64,000 bases of DNA from the NCBI RefSeq assembly GCF_900116645.1, contig NZ_FPBO01000023.1, positions 79,441 through 143,440 on the forward strand, written 5' to 3'. Every line of letters begins with the position of its first letter. Positions within the stretch are counted from its first letter, which is position 1. The notes beneath the pieces were generated by a model that had not been told where the DNA came from, searched no databases, and was given only the letters and a program-made list of their open reading frames with translations. The position numbers were made by a program, and so were the translations under genes. Source of the stretch: Pseudoduganella namucuonensis (GTDB taxonomy: Bacteria > Pseudomonadota > Gammaproteobacteria > Burkholderiales > Burkholderiaceae_D). Shown here piece by piece: positions 54,875 to 62,714 of the stretch.

Positions 54875-56487
54875 GGGGGTTGATCGTGTCGCAACTTCAC
54901 CTGTTCTATCTCAGCAGCGAAGGCCTGGACGCCTGGCTATGGAGCGGCGGCGCGCTGTCGCACCGGGCCAGCTTCGCGCCCGGCCGCGCCGGGGTGGACG
55001 CCTTCATCGACTACCTGGAGCCCTACGGCGCCACGCCGGCCTACGTCCTGGCCGACCTGGTGGAGGAGGACTTCCAGCGCCTGCTGCTGCCGCACGTGGG
55101 CGGCAAGGCGGGCCGCAACCTGCTGGCGCGCCGCCTGCAACAGCAGTACCGGGAGACGCCCTACCGCCGTGCCACCATACAGGGCCGCGCCGACGAGGGC
55201 CGGCGCGACGACGTCGTGCTGCTGTCGGCGCTGACCAATCCCGCGCTGCTGCAGCCGTGGACGGAGGCGATGGAGCTGCTGAAGGCGCCGCTGGGCGGCC
55301 TGTATTCGGCCTCGATGCTGGGCACGGCGCTGGTGCGTACGCTGGACCTGCGGGGCGAGGACAAGTTCGGGCACCTGCTGCTGGTCACGCGGCAGTCGGC
55401 CGGCCTGCGCCAAAGCTATTTCCTGGACGGCCAGCTCAAGTTCAGCCGCTTGACGCCCTCGGTGGACCGCGACGGCGACGCCGTCAACGTGGCGGTGGAA
55501 GTGGCCCGCACCCAGCAGTTCCTGACCAGCTCGCGCCTGCTGGAACGCGGCGTGCCGCTGGACGCGGTGCTGCTGGCGCCGGAGGCCGACCTGGCCGCGC
55601 TCGCGCAGCAATGCAAGGACGGGCCGGAAACGTCCTACCACTTCATACCGATGACGGAGGCGGCCAAACAGGCGGGCATGGACGCGGCGCCCGCGCTGGC
55701 GGACGGCCTGCTGCTGCACCTGCTGGGCGACGCGCGGCCGGCCAGCCACTACCCGCTGGGCGCCGAGGGGCGCTATTACCGCTTCTGGCGCGCGCGCGTC
55801 TCGCTGTACGCCTCCAGCCTGGTGCTGGCCGCCAGCGCGCTGGCCTGGATGAGCGTGAACCTGTGGGGCTACGCGCAGGCCAGCAGCGCAGCGGCGCAGC
55901 TGGCGCAGGAAACCAGCCGCTACGACGCGCAATACCGCGCGGCCATGGCGCCCATGCCGCCCACGCTGGCGCCCACGGCGGACATGAAGGCGGCCGTCAC
56001 GGTGGACCGGCTGCTGGCCGCGCAGGCGCCCCGGCCGCTGGAAATGCTGTCCGTGCTGAGCATGGCGCTGGACCGGGCGCCGCAAATCCAGATCGTGTCG
56101 CTGGACTGGCGCGTGGGCGACGGCGCCGGCGCCGCCAACGCCAACGCGGTCCCCGGCCTGCCTGCCGATCCGGCCATGTTCGGCCCCGGCGCGGACGGCG
56201 CCCCCGTCACCACGCCGATACCGTCGCGGCTGCTGGGCATTCCGCAGCGGGCGGCGCAAACGCTGCGGGTGGAGGCCGAGGTGCGGCCGGCCCACAACGG
56301 CTACCGCGACGTGGTCAACAGCATGAACCAGCTGGCGCAGGATCTGGCGCGCATGCCCGGGCTATCGGTGGCGATAGAGCGGCCCGCGCTGGACATGCGG
56401 CCCGAGGTGAAACTGAGCGGCAAGGCCGACATGAACGAACCGGCCAAGCCCCACCAGTTCGTGCTCAACCTGGTGCAGCGGCCATGA
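54871..56487 (+). CDS. GspL-/PilM-PilN-like fusion protein
   Basis: A 538-residue bitopic protein. The first 300 residues are cytoplasmic and may adopt a PilM-like fold (LHLFYLSSEGLDAWLW, HLLLVTRQSAGLRQSYFL). One membrane helix at about 310-331 is followed by a periplasmic PilN/GspL-like domain. This one protein would replace separate MshI and PilN-like proteins. Start 54871 (ATGA overlap) is preferred; GTG 54886 is possible. Family assignment is by layout. Confidence 0.65.
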   Translation: MRGLIVSQLHLFYLSSEGLDAWLWSGGALSHRASFAPGRAGVDAFIDYLEPYGATPAYVLADLVEEDFQRLLLPHVGGKAGRNLLARRLQQQYRETPYRRATIQGRADEGRRDDVVLLSALTNPALLQPWTEAMELLKAPLGGLYSASMLGTALVRTLDLRGEDKFGHLLLVTRQSAGLRQSYFLDGQLKFSRLTPSVDRDGDAVNVAVEVARTQQFLTSSRLLERGVPLDAVLLAPEADLAALAQQCKDGPETSYHFIPMTEAAKQAGMDAAPALADGLLLHLLGDARPASHYPLGAEGRYYRFWRARVSLYASSLVLAASALAWMSVNLWGYAQASSAAAQLAQETSRYDAQYRAAMAPMPPTLAPTADMKAAVTVDRLLAAQAPRPLEMLSVLSMALDRAPQIQIVSLDWRVGDGAGAANANAVPGLPADPAMFGPGADGAPVTTPIPSRLLGIPQRAAQTLRVEAEVRPAHNGYRDVVNSMNQLAQDLARMPGLSVAIERPALDMRPEVKLSGKADMNEPAKPHQFVLNLVQRP

Positions 56488-57173
56488 GCCCGGCGAAGAA
56501 CGTGGCCAAGAAACAGCCGTCGGCGCCGCTGCCCTGGTGGCTGCGCGAATTCTCGCAGGTGCGCACCGCGCTGCTGGTGTTCCTGGTGGTGCTGGCCTGC
56601 TCGGTGAGCGCCGTTGTGCTCAGCCGCTGGGCGCTGCACGAGGCGCAGGCCAGCCAGACCAGGGCGCAGCAGTTGCGCAACGAGGCGCGCCAGCGCTATG
56701 TGAACGTGGAAACCGAAAAACTGGAGATCGCCACCTACCAGCCGCTGTTCGCCATTCTGCGCGAACGGGGGCTGATCGGCCAGGAGAACCGGCTGGAATG
56801 GGTGGAGGCGATCCGGCAGGTGCAGGAGCAGCGCCGCCTGCTGCCCATCAGCTACGAGATCGCGCCGCAGCAGCCGGTGGTGATGGAACCGGCGCTGGAC
56901 CTGGGCGGCTACAGCATGCGCGGCAGCAGGATGAAGCTGCACATGGACCTGCTGCACGAGGGCGACCTGTTCAGCCTGCTGTCCGACCTGCGCGCACGCA
57001 CCCACTTCACGGTGCAGGAATGCGCCATCAAGCGCGCCGCCGGCGCGGGCAACCCCGTGGCCGCGCCCGACGCGCCGCTGGCCCCCGCCCTCAGCGCGGA
57101 CTGCACGCTGAACTGGCTCACGCTGACACCCACCGCCGCGCAAGCCGCGCCACCCATGGGGACCCGGCCATGA
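56484..57173 (+). CDS. PilO/GspM-like alignment protein
   Basis: A 229-residue bitopic protein with one helix at about 27-47, a coiled-coil (50-95) and a periplasmic domain with a Cys pair (QECAIK, ADCTLN). Layout equals MshJ/PilO. ATGA overlaps on both sides. Confidence 0.78.
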   Translation: MSPAKNVAKKQPSAPLPWWLREFSQVRTALLVFLVVLACSVSAVVLSRWALHEAQASQTRAQQLRNEARQRYVNVETEKLEIATYQPLFAILRERGLIGQENRLEWVEAIRQVQEQRRLLPISYEIAPQQPVVMEPALDLGGYSMRGSRMKLHMDLLHEGDLFSLLSDLRARTHFTVQECAIKRAAGAGNPVAAPDAPLAPALSADCTLNWLTLTPTAAQAAPPMGTRP

Positions 57174-57619
57174 GACACGCCCGTCCCGTCCCCCCGATGC
57201 GCGGCCACCGGCTGGCGCTCGCCGCGGCGCTGGCCGCCTCGCTGCTGGCGCAGCCGTGCCTGGCGCAGAACCAGGCGGCGCCGCTGGGCCGCCTGTTCAA
57301 CACGCCGCAGGACCGCGCCTTGCTGGACGCGCGCCGTCTGCAAGGGGGCGCTCCCGTGGAACCCGCACCGCCGCCGGTCGCCGCGCCCGCCGAACAGCCG
57401 CCCCCACCTCCACCGCCCATGCAGCTGAACGGCGTGCTCCTGCGCAGCAACGGCAAGTCCACCGTGTGGGTCAACCAGTCGCCCCTGCCTGAGGGCAGCG
57501 GCACGGTCGCGAAGGACCGCTCGGTAACCTTGCGCCTGCCGTCCGGCCAGCGCGTCACCCTGAAGCCCGGCCAGAGTTACGATGAATCCACCGGAGTGAT
57601 ACAGAATGAAGGGCAATAA
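57170..57619 (+). CDS. MshK/PilP/GspC-like periplasmic protein
   Basis: A 149-residue exported protein: signal peptide (to about 32), a Pro-rich linker with PPPPPPP, then a small beta domain (MQLNGVLLRSNGKSTVWVNQ). It likely bridges the alignment complex and the secretin. Overlaps the previous gene by ATGA and the next by 14 bases. Confidence 0.75.
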   Translation: MRHARPVPPMRGHRLALAAALAASLLAQPCLAQNQAAPLGRLFNTPQDRALLDARRLQGGAPVEPAPPPVAAPAEQPPPPPPPMQLNGVLLRSNGKSTVWVNQSPLPEGSGTVAKDRSVTLRLPSGQRVTLKPGQSYDESTGVIQNEGQ

Positions 57620-58337
57620 GGTGCGCGCAAACCGCCAGCGCGGCGCCGTGCTGCTGATCCTGCTCGCGGTGCTGGCGCTGGCCGGCTCCTCCTTGCTGAT
57701 GTCCGCATTCGGCCAGGCCAGACCGCAGGAGCGCCGTGAACAGCGCACGCTGGCGCTGATCGCGCAGGCCAAGGACGCGCTGGCCGGCTTCGCCACCGTC
57801 AACGGCCGCCTTCCCCGGCCCGCCGTGTCGGCCACCGACGGCACCGAGAGCGGCACGCTGTGCGCCACGGACCAGCAGTGCGCCGGCTTCCTGCCCTGGG
57901 TCGCGCTGGGCATCGAGGGCGTGGACGCCTGGGGCAAGCGCCTGCGCTACAGCGTGACGCCGGCGCTGACCACCTATGAATACCAACCCGCCACCGCCGT
58001 CGCCACCCGCACCGTGCAGCTGCGCGGCGCCGACGGCGAACTGGCCTACCTGGCCGGCGGGCCGCAATGCACGCCGAGGACACAGTGCGCCGCCGCCGTG
58101 ATACTGTCGCACGGCCAGCGCAACTACGGCGTGACCGAGACCGGCGACGAGCAACTGAACGCCGGCATCGACAACGACGACGAGACCGCCAACGCCACCG
58201 GCAGCGTGCATTTCATCACCCGCGTGGCGAGCGCCGATGCGCAGCGGCCTGGAGGAGAATTCGACGACCTGGTCGCGTGGATGCCGCTGGACCAGTTGTT
58301 CAGACAGATGCGCAGCGCCCGGACGCTGCCCAATTAA
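57606..58337 (+). CDS. Minor pseudopilin without Glu5 (tandem paralogue 1)
   Basis: A 243-residue protein with a hydrophobic N-terminal helix (RQRGAVLLILLAVLALAG) but no Glu5, like tip subunits GspK/PilX. The globular part is homologous to the next gene: SATDG, GFLPWVALG, LRYSVTPALT and PGGEFDDLV all have matching segments there. It has cysteines that its partner lacks and vice versa. Confidence 0.75.
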   Translation: MKGNKVRANRQRGAVLLILLAVLALAGSSLLMSAFGQARPQERREQRTLALIAQAKDALAGFATVNGRLPRPAVSATDGTESGTLCATDQQCAGFLPWVALGIEGVDAWGKRLRYSVTPALTTYEYQPATAVATRTVQLRGADGELAYLAGGPQCTPRTQCAAAVILSHGQRNYGVTETGDEQLNAGIDNDDETANATGSVHFITRVASADAQRPGGEFDDLVAWMPLDQLFRQMRSARTLPN

Positions 58338-58338
58338 C

Positions 58339-59040
58339 ATGAAACCAAGTGCACAAAAAGGCTTCAGCCTGGTCGAAATCGCCATCGTGCTGGTCATCGT
58401 CGGCCTGATGATAGGCGGGCTGCTGACGCCGCTGACCATGCAAATCGAACAGCGCAAGATCGCCGACACCCAGCGCGCGCTGGAGGAGGCGCGCGACGCG
58501 CTGGTCGGCTACGCGCTGCGCTACGGCCACCTGCCCTGCCCCGCCATCTCCGCCACCGACGGCCAGGAGGACCGCAACGGCGCCCGCTGCACCGACGAGC
58601 GGCGCGACGGCTTCCTGCCGTGGGCCACGCTGGGCCTGCCCAAGCTGGACAGCTGGCAGCACCTGTACCGCTACAGCGTGACGCCGGCCTTCACCGACAG
58701 CGCCAACCGCTTCAAGCTGGTGACGCCGCGCGACATCAGCGTCCACACCCGCGACGCGACCGGCCAGGCGACACCCGCCACGGCCGCGTCGGACATCCCG
58801 GCGGTGATCCTGTCGCACGGCAAGAACGGCTACGGCGCCAGCAGCGAGCTGGGCATCCCGGTGGCGGGCGCGCCGCGCGGCAACGCCGACGAGCAGGGCA
58901 ACGCCGTCTCGGACGTCGACTTCATGGCGCGCGGCGCCAGCGACGGCCGCGCGCCCGGCGGCGAATACGACGACCTGGTGGTGTGGGTGTCGCCCAACAT
59001 CCTGTTCAACCGCATGGTCGCGGCGCAGGTGCTGCCGTGA
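58339..59040 (+). CDS. Minor pseudopilin with Glu5 (tandem paralogue 2)
   Basis: A 233-residue prepilin: leader MKPSAQKG, mature FSLVEIAIVLVIVGLM with Glu5. LPCPAISATDG, GFLPWATLG, YRYSVTPAFT and PGGEYDDLV match the preceding protein. Starts one base after its stop. The pair may form a heterodimeric tip. Confidence 0.82.
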   Translation: MKPSAQKGFSLVEIAIVLVIVGLMIGGLLTPLTMQIEQRKIADTQRALEEARDALVGYALRYGHLPCPAISATDGQEDRNGARCTDERRDGFLPWATLGLPKLDSWQHLYRYSVTPAFTDSANRFKLVTPRDISVHTRDATGQATPATAASDIPAVILSHGKNGYGASSELGIPVAGAPRGNADEQGNAVSDVDFMARGASDGRAPGGEYDDLVVWVSPNILFNRMVAAQVLP

Positions 59041-59834
59041 ACGCCATGAGCGGCGCGCTCCACCCCGTGTTGACCATCGCGCGCTACACGCTGCTCGAGG
59101 CGCTGCGCAACCGGCTGCTGTGGGTGCTGGCGGCGCTGGCGCTGGGCGCCGTGGGCATCGCCGGCTTCCTGCAAGAGCTGGCGCTCACTGAAAGCCGCGA
59201 GCTGCAGGCCGCGCTGCTGGCCGCCATGCTGCGGCTGGCGGCCGTGTTCGTGGTGGCCGTCTTCGTCGTCACCAGCATGGTGCGCGAGGCGCAGGACAAG
59301 GGACAGGAACTGCTGCTGGCCATGGCGCTGCCGCGCGCGGCCTACCTGTTCGGCAAGCTGGCCGGTTACGCCGCGCTGGCCGCGCCGCCGGCGCTGCTGT
59401 CCGGCGCGCTGATGCTGGCCTGCGCGCCCGCCCAAGGCGGCGCGCAGCAAGCGGCGCTGTGGACGCTGTCGCTGCTGTGCGAACTGTGGCTGGTGGCGGG
59501 GTTCAGCCTGCTGTGCGGGATCACCTTCACCCACGCCCTGCCCGCGCTGGCGGCGGCGCTGTCCTTCTACCTGCTGGCCAGGATGGCGGGCTCGCTGCAA
59601 CTGATGGCGGCCCACCCGGCGCGGCCGCGGGACGCGTCGCAGCACTGGTTCGGCATGGGAGTGGACGCCATCGCCGCCCTGCTGCCCAAGCTCGACCTGT
59701 ACACCCGCACCGAGTGGCTGGTGTACGGGACGGGCGGCTGGCCGGACCTGGCCGCCATCGCCGCGCAGACCGCGATCTACCTCGCGCTGCTGTGCGGCGC
59801 GGCGCTGTTCGACCTGTACCGGAGGGCGCTGTGA
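59037..59834 (+). CDS. ABC-2 type permease of the second pilus-like system
   Basis: A 265-residue membrane protein with about six helices (near 27-45, 58-80, 101-125, 137-160, 163-185 and 238-258). The start LTIARYTLLEALRNRLLW is typical of ABC-2 permeases. GTG 59037 forms a GTGA overlap with the pseudopilin stop. No other permease is near, so it is the natural partner of the ATPase at 44771-45487, 13.5 kb away. Confidence 0.82.
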   Translation: MNAMSGALHPVLTIARYTLLEALRNRLLWVLAALALGAVGIAGFLQELALTESRELQAALLAAMLRLAAVFVVAVFVVTSMVREAQDKGQELLLAMALPRAAYLFGKLAGYAALAAPPALLSGALMLACAPAQGGAQQAALWTLSLLCELWLVAGFSLLCGITFTHALPALAAALSFYLLARMAGSLQLMAAHPARPRDASQHWFGMGVDAIAALLPKLDLYTRTEWLVYGTGGWPDLAAIAAQTAIYLALLCGAALFDLYRRAL

Positions 59835-60565
59835 TGGCGCAGAAACCCCTGTCCAGCGTGCCCCGGCCCGTCTTGGCGCTGCTGGCCGCCGCCCTGGCCG
59901 CGCAACTGGCGTGGAGCGGCGCGGCACGCCCCCTTGCGCCGCCCGGGAGTTCCGCGGCTACCGGCATGCCGCCCCCGCCGCCGCTGGACGCGCTACGCGT
60001 CGCCAGCCTGGGCGAGCCGCTGGCCGCGTCGCGCCTCGTCATGCTGCACGCGCAGTCGCTGGACGAGCGGCCCGGCGCCCAGGCCAGCTGGCGCGGGATG
60101 GATTACGCCGCGCTACGGAGCTGGCTGGCGCGCGCGCTGGACCTCGATCCGCGCAGCCAGTATCCACTGCTGGCCGCCAGCCACGTCTACAGCGCGGTCA
60201 ACGACCAGGCCCGCACGCGCGTCATGCTGGACTTCGTGCACCAGCGTTTCAAGGAAGACCCCGACCGCCGCTGGCCCTGGCTGGCCCACGCCGCCATCGC
60301 CGCCCGCCACCAACTGCGCGACCCGCGACTGGCGCACCAGTACGCGCAAGCCCTCCGCCTGCACGCCACCGGTCCCACGGTGCCGGCCTGGGCGCGCGAA
60401 CTGGACACCGTGCTCCAGAGGGACACCAGCGGGCTGGACGCGTTGCGCGCGGTCGCCGGCGGCCTGCTGGCCGGCGGCCACACCACCGACCCGCACGAGC
60501 TGGAACTGCTGTCGCGCCGGCTGGAGCAAGCCGACGCCGCAGCCGCCGGCAAACCAGGATTTTGA
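59834..60565 (+). CDS. Hypothetical membrane-anchored helical-repeat protein
   Basis: A 243-residue protein with an N-terminal membrane anchor (about 12-30) and a helical, TPR-like body (RALDLDPRSQYPLLAASHVY). Overlaps the permease as TGATG, so it is probably a subunit or accessory of the ABC transporter. No named family recognised. Confidence 0.65.
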   Translation: MAQKPLSSVPRPVLALLAAALAAQLAWSGAARPLAPPGSSAATGMPPPPPLDALRVASLGEPLAASRLVMLHAQSLDERPGAQASWRGMDYAALRSWLARALDLDPRSQYPLLAASHVYSAVNDQARTRVMLDFVHQRFKEDPDRRWPWLAHAAIAARHQLRDPRLAHQYAQALRLHATGPTVPAWARELDTVLQRDTSGLDALRAVAGGLLAGGHTTDPHELELLSRRLEQADAAAAGKPGF

Positions 60566-60582
60566 ACTCGAAAGGAACCATC

Positions 60583-61167
60583 ATGCATAACCACACCAAA
60601 CAAACCGGATTCACCCTGGTGGAAATCGCCATCGTGCTGGTCATCATCGGCCTGCTGCTGGGCGGCGTGCTGAAAGGCCAGGGCCTGATCGACAGCGCCA
60701 AGGTGAAGAACATCATCCAGCAATCGACCTCGCTGACGGCCGCCGTGAACGCCTACCAGGACAAGTTCCGCGCCCTGCCCGGCGACGACCCGCTGGCCAC
60801 CACCCACGTGCCCGGCGCCACCGGCAACGGCAACGGCGACGGCCAGATCGCCGAATACCAGCTCGCGCCGCAGCACCTGGCGCTGGGCGGCTTCATCACC
60901 GGCTCCTTCAACGGCACCACCGACTTCATGACCAGCGCCCAGGGCGGCGCCGTCTACCTGTACAACGACGTGGTGGGCGGCCGCGGCGGCAACGGCGTAC
61001 GGCTGGACAACCTGCCGGACGGCTTCGCCGAGCAGATCGACTCCAAGCTCGACGACGGCAAGCCCAACACCGGCTCGGTGCGCGCCAACGTGGGCGGCGC
61101 CGTCAACCCGGCCGCCACCTACACCACCAACGGCGCCATCGTCACCCGCACCGCCGTGTTCTTCTAA
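60583..61167 (+). CDS. Pilin/pseudopilin, probable major subunit of the second system
   Basis: A 194-residue prepilin: leader MHNHTKQTG, mature FTLVEIAIVLVIIGLLLGGV with Glu5. YQDKFRALPGDDPLA is common in GspG-like pilins of this group. AAAGGAACC gives a strong ribosome site and a 17-base gap sets it apart from the tightly overlapping genes before it, in keeping with higher expression. No cysteine in the mature protein. Its stop overlaps the PAAR gene on the other strand. Confidence 0.85.
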   Translation: MHNHTKQTGFTLVEIAIVLVIIGLLLGGVLKGQGLIDSAKVKNIIQQSTSLTAAVNAYQDKFRALPGDDPLATTHVPGATGNGNGDGQIAEYQLAPQHLALGGFITGSFNGTTDFMTSAQGGAVYLYNDVVGGRGGNGVRLDNLPDGFAEQIDSKLDDGKPNTGSVRANVGGAVNPAATYTTNGAIVTRTAVFF

Positions 61168-61448
61168 GCGCCCCCCACCGTCGCGTCGATGCTGCCTATC
61201 AGCTTGCAGCCGCACTCGGTCCGGCAATCATGCACGGCGACGGGGATACCGCCGACGGTCAGCGTCGCGTGCGCGGTGATGATTTTGTTGACGCCGTGAG
61301 GCCGCCCGCCGGGATAGAACTGGGGACAGGCGACCTCGTCACCAAGCCTGGCGATGGCGCGGCCGGCTATGTCATGCGTGGGCGAGCCGGTGACGACCTT
61401 GCCGCCATGGTCGGTGCTGTCGCCGACGGTGATGATTTTTAAAGGCAT
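61164..61448 (-). CDS. PAAR-domain protein
   Basis: A 94-residue PAAR protein, the cone-shaped tip that sits on VgrG in type VI secretion. GDSTDHGGKVVTGSP (9-23), GRAIARLGDEVACP and HATLTVGGIPVAVHDCRTECGC show the repeated PAAR strands with metal-binding His and Cys. AAGGAG precedes ATG 61448. No VgrG or other T6SS gene is in the window. It is the last gene of a minus-strand run with two Sel1-repeat genes. Confidence 0.9.
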   Translation of the reverse strand: MPLKIITVGDSTDHGGKVVTGSPTHDIAGRAIARLGDEVACPQFYPGGRPHGVNKIITAHATLTVGGIPVAVHDCRTECGCKLIGSIDATVGGA

Positions 61449-61474
61449 ATGATCTCCTTGCCGTGACATGCGGA

Positions 61475-62509
61475 TCAATAGGTCGGAGGTCCGTCCGGTT
61501 CAGGCGTAATCACATCCTCAATTCCTCTCCAGGCGGGAAGCTTCGCCGGAGGCAAAGGCAGGAATTCATCCAGCCTGCCCAATTTCAGATCGGGGTTGAT
61601 TTGAAGTGCGTCACTGATCGCTTCATACCTGCCCTTCCGTTCCGGATCTACCGCAATTCCCATGATGCTCAACGCTTGCCATTCCTTCGATTCAATCCCA
61701 CTCCAGTGGCCTTTAGAAAAGAGCAGGTAAAGCGCGTCGGCGCAGTCTTTGCTGCCGAACTTCACACCTGTCTGGTAGGTTGCGAGCGCATCTCCATAAC
61801 GCGCTTCTACACTGGCTCGTATCCCGAGCCGGTAGGCGGCAGGTCCGTGCCCTTGCCGAAAAGCGCATTGCAGCATAGCAACCTCGTCTTCCGACCGGTC
61901 CGCATCACTATACGCGTCAGCCAAAGCCAACTGCGCATCTGGACTGCCCAGTTGCGCGGCTTTTAGATAGTAAGCCCAAGCAATATTCTGATCGTGTTGG
62001 GCCCCACCATAGCCATACTGGTGAGCAACGCCCAAGTCATAAAAGCCCCAGGGCTGGCCCGCCGCCGCCGCTTGGCGGGCGATCGCAACCATCTTATCCA
62101 CGTTTTTATCCAGCACATGATTGGACGACAGAGGTCCCAGCCCCGTTCGGTAAAAATATGCCAGCAGAGCCTTGGCACCCCAATCGCCTTTCTCCGCCGC
62201 AAAACTTACGTCAGCGTAAATGCTCTGGGCCTCCTGCAGCGTCAGCTCCCATTCTATTTTGCTGCGCCAGAGCTTGCGCGCCGCCATATATCGCTGATAC
62301 ACAATGGGGTCGCGTGTCGATGGCATGTGATCCTTCCAACGCATGCAACGTGGGATCGGATCGTTCACGTTGAAACCTGTAAGACCTGCTGGAATTGCAT
62401 GCATCGCTCTATGCTCCAAATAACTATTTAGCGAATAAGACGCAGCCGTAGTCGAAACGGCCAGAGCACCGCAAAGAAACCACCGCTTGGTTTTGGATAT
62501 TGTCTTCAT
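61475..62509 (-). CDS. Sel1-repeat protein, copy 1
   Basis: A 344-residue protein with an N-terminal membrane or signal segment (about 9-30) and Sel1-like repeats (GDWGAKALLAYFYRTG, GFYDLGVAHQYGYGG, GSPDAQLALADAYSD) from about 108 to 230. The C-terminus LPPAKLPAW...TPEPDGPPTY is shared with copy 2. Such proteins beside PAAR genes are often cargo, immunity or adaptor proteins. I cannot tell which. Starts within the truncated PAAR stop (ATGA). AT-richer than the pilus genes. Confidence 0.82.
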   Translation of the reverse strand: MKTISKTKRWFLCGALAVSTTAASYSLNSYLEHRAMHAIPAGLTGFNVNDPIPRCMRWKDHMPSTRDPIVYQRYMAARKLWRSKIEWELTLQEAQSIYADVSFAAEKGDWGAKALLAYFYRTGLGPLSSNHVLDKNVDKMVAIARQAAAAGQPWGFYDLGVAHQYGYGGAQHDQNIAWAYYLKAAQLGSPDAQLALADAYSDADRSEDEVAMLQCAFRQGHGPAAYRLGIRASVEARYGDALATYQTGVKFGSKDCADALYLLFSKGHWSGIESKEWQALSIMGIAVDPERKGRYEAISDALQINPDLKLGRLDEFLPLPPAKLPAWRGIEDVITPEPDGPPTY

Positions 62510-62700
62510 ACCAAGGGAACGCTAGGGCATTCGGGCTTGCTGCCTCCGTGCCGCCCATCACCGGGGCAGAGTTGAGGACAGCCTACCCCGCCTCCAAGTC
62601 GGGCGATGGCGCGGCCAGCTATGTCAGGGGAGAGTGATCCGCTGCCGACCTTACCGCCGTGGTCGGTGCCCTCGCCGACTTCGATGATTTCCAAAGGCAC
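62506..62700 (-). pseudogene. Truncated PAAR gene
   Basis: From GTG 62700, with GGAGGAC upstream, 64 residues. PLEIIEVGEGTDHGGKV ... GRAIARLGGGVGCPQ matches the first half of the intact PAAR protein. After GDGRHGGSK the sequence departs and stops. The second half, with the metal-binding Cys residues and last strands, is missing, apparently deleted up to the start of the next Sel1 gene. A folded PAAR cone is unlikely. Confidence 0.75.
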
Positions 62701-62714
62701 GTGTCCTCCGCGCA

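Noticed and set aside
44771..61167. A standard general secretion (Xcp/Gsp) operon for the lipase
   Set aside because: Gene order and sequences follow the MSHA type (MshL-like secretin, MshM-like protein, TPR protein) and no canonical gspC-D-E-F-G-H-I-J-K-L-M order is present.
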